DNA of 64,000 nt from Tumebacillus algifaecis (GTDB taxonomy: Bacteria; Bacillota; Bacilli; Tumebacillales; Tumebacillaceae): contig NZ_CP022657.1 of assembly GCF_002243515.1 (NCBI RefSeq), positions 4,437,501 to 4,501,500 on the forward strand, in the 5' to 3' direction. Below, in pieces: positions 62,848 to 64,000 of the stretch. Every line of letters begins with the position of its first letter. Position 1 is the first letter of the stretch. The position numbers were made by a program, and so were the translations under genes. Below the pieces are notes generated by a model. That model was not told where the DNA came from. It saw nothing but the letters and a program-made list of their open reading frames with translations, and made no database searches.

Positions 62848-63357
62848 TTAATATGTAAAATCGAAGTTCTTTTCCACATAGCGGCGGCCCTCATAATCTC
62901 CGAAGTCCACCTCAAGAACTTGGTTTTCTTCATCAAGCCAGATGGTAGTCGGTGTTACATTACTTAGTTTTAATGAGGCATTCAGATAGAATTGATCTTC
63001 CATATTTTTGAAATCCTTGAATGATTTTTGTTCTTTATCCTGGTATATCACCAGGGGAACAACGCCTTTGGTTTGCAAATGCTTAGCAAAGCTGTCGAAG
63101 CGATCCTTTTGTTCATTGCACACTTTGCAAGTTGTTGTTACCACAAAGATCACTTTTTGTTTGTTATCGAATGTCTTGAGGTCAGCCTGCTCCCCTTGCT
63201 TCGTTACCAACTGGAGGTCTGGGAAAGCCTGCTTCAGCTCGAGCTTCATTGCTGTCCTCTCATCCGGAAGGTATGATTCGTAACTCAGCCCTACGTAGAT
63301 GGCAAGCACGATGACAAAAGCCCCGAGCAACAACCACAGCCTGCTTTTTCTGCTCAA
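62848..63357 (-). CDS. Membrane-anchored thioredoxin-like protein (CKVC)
   Basis: A 169-aa TlpA/thioredoxin-like protein: basic N-terminus, span (about 7-27), then a fold with TTTCKVCNEQKDRF (CxxC, about 97-100) and a cis-Pro in VTPTTIWLD. The TTG at 63357 overlaps the stop of the MauE gene (TTGA) and has GGGAGG 8 nt upstream; longer in-frame starts are rejected. Confidence 0.85.
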   Translation of the reverse strand: MSRKSRLWLLLGAFVIVLAIYVGLSYESYLPDERTAMKLELKQAFPDLQLVTKQGEQADLKTFDNKQKVIFVVTTTCKVCNEQKDRFDSFAKHLQTKGVVPLVIYQDKEQKSFKDFKNMEDQFYLNASLKLSNVTPTTIWLDEENQVLEVDFGDYEGRRYVEKNFDFTY

Positions 63358-63788
63358 AATTGATCCCTCCCTTCTTTTCTCATCCACATCATCAATCCCA
63401 ACATGGACAACAGCAGTACATTTTTCATGATATCCTTCATCCCAACAGCATGACCTGTATCATCTCCGACGCAACCACAGCCGTATTCCAGCCAGTCACC
63501 GTATTTGTACGTGAGAATTGCGGTGAAAACAATCAACAGAACTGCACTCAGGGCAACACCCCAATTTTGTTTGCGCGGCCATATCATCAGAACAGAAGCT
63601 ACAATTTCCACGATGATGATCAAAATGGCTACCGTACCGATGATCCAGTCAGTGTCAGGCAATAGTTCATAGCTTTTGATTATCGCTTGCGTATCGGTCC
63701 ATGTAAACGCCTTCCATATTCCACTGTACAAAAACAACGCCGCAAAGACGCACCTAACCAACCATTGCAGGATCTTCCACTTGCTCAA
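63354..63788 (-). CDS. MauE/DoxX-type redox membrane protein
   Basis: A 144-aa protein with four spans (about 10-25, 48-68, 75-95, 118-136) of the MauE family, which supplies or removes electrons for disulphide formation in partner thioredoxins. An outward-facing YGCGCVGD gives a CxC pair near residue 103-105. TTG start with GGAGAGGG upstream. It is the first gene of the operon, with a sigma-A promoter about 100 nt upstream. Confidence 0.88.
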   Translation of the reverse strand: MSKWKILQWLVRCVFAALFLYSGIWKAFTWTDTQAIIKSYELLPDTDWIIGTVAILIIIVEIVASVLMIWPRKQNWGVALSAVLLIVFTAILTYKYGDWLEYGCGCVGDDTGHAVGMKDIMKNVLLLSMLGLMMWMRKEGRDQF

Positions 63789-63892
63789 CCCACCCTCTCC
63801 TTTTTAATCAAATAGAAAAATTTCAAAATGATATAACAAAATACACTTATGCCTTTCATCAATTACCATTTACTTAACCTTCTCATGCTTGC

Positions 63893-63922
63893 AGTTTACC
63901 ACTCAGGATTTGGGAGTGTCAA
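63893..63922 (-). promoter_or_regulatory. Promoter of the peptide operon
   Basis: TTGACA (63917-63922), 18-bp spacer, TAAACT (63893-63898, 4 of 6) on the minus strand. The remaining bases to 64000 are AT-rich and hold no gene I can support. Confidence 0.6.
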
Positions 63923-64000
63923 TCCTTATTCTGGAAAAAATATAGATTTCAATCGAAACATTTTACTATTAATCAATAGATAAATGCAGGCTCCCCATTT

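Overview
The window looks like a chromosomal segment of a fairly GC-rich, endospore-forming member of the Bacillales, most likely from the Alicyclobacillaceae or a Tumebacillus-like lineage. That placement is inferred from base composition and gene order, because no rRNA is present. The core is the Bacillus lysS-to-yabG replication-origin-proximal region read on the minus strand. It runs yabG, veg, sspF, ispE, purR, ridA, spoVG, glmU, prs, ctc, pth, fin, mfd, spoVT, spoVB-like, yabN, hup, rqcP, yabP, yabQ, divIC, yabR at one end and hslO, cysK, folP, folB, folK, an XRE gene, dusB, greA, lysS at the other. The Bacillus genes expected between yabR and hslO (spoIIE, tilS, hprT, ftsH, coaX) are not here, nor are the pab genes expected beside folP.

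Layout. 1-193 is a 7-bp tandem repeat. 0.2-8.9 kb holds lysS, greA, a folate cluster, cysK and hslO. 9-20 kb holds mostly plus-strand genes: a YheC/D-like ATP-grasp protein, dinB, an ECF sigma/anti-sigma pair, an ABC exporter and an SLH-anchored 5'-nucleotidase, plus thrS on the minus strand. 20-25 kb is a biofilm-like island: a TapA-position protein, SipW, TasA, a TasA-like protein with Cys-rich repeats and an LPXTG-type tail, and a class D sortase. A divergent sinR follows, then a cyclic-di-GMP-I riboswitch in front of a 58-aa orphan gene. 25-36 kb has pyrG, rpoE, several tiny membrane or orphan proteins and the yabR-spoVT block. 36-53 kb has mfd to yabG, with a cyanophycin synthetase/cyanophycinase pair inserted beside sspF. 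53-57.6 kb has a glycosyltransferase, an IS3-family element sitting in the loop of a terminator, a DHH phosphoesterase and an EamA transporter.

57.8-63.8 kb is one tight minus-strand operon: a MauE-like membrane redox protein, a membrane thioredoxin with CxxC, a secreted six-cysteine peptide, a beta-propeller lipoprotein, a second CxxC thioredoxin, two FtsX/MacB-type permeases and their ATPase. I read this as a production, disulphide-maturation and export or immunity system for an undescribed secreted peptide. Together with the sortase-linked TasA-like matrix locus it is the best candidate for a new system in the window.

The housekeeping calls are secure. Operator, alternative-sigma promoter and start-codon calls were read by eye and are weaker.
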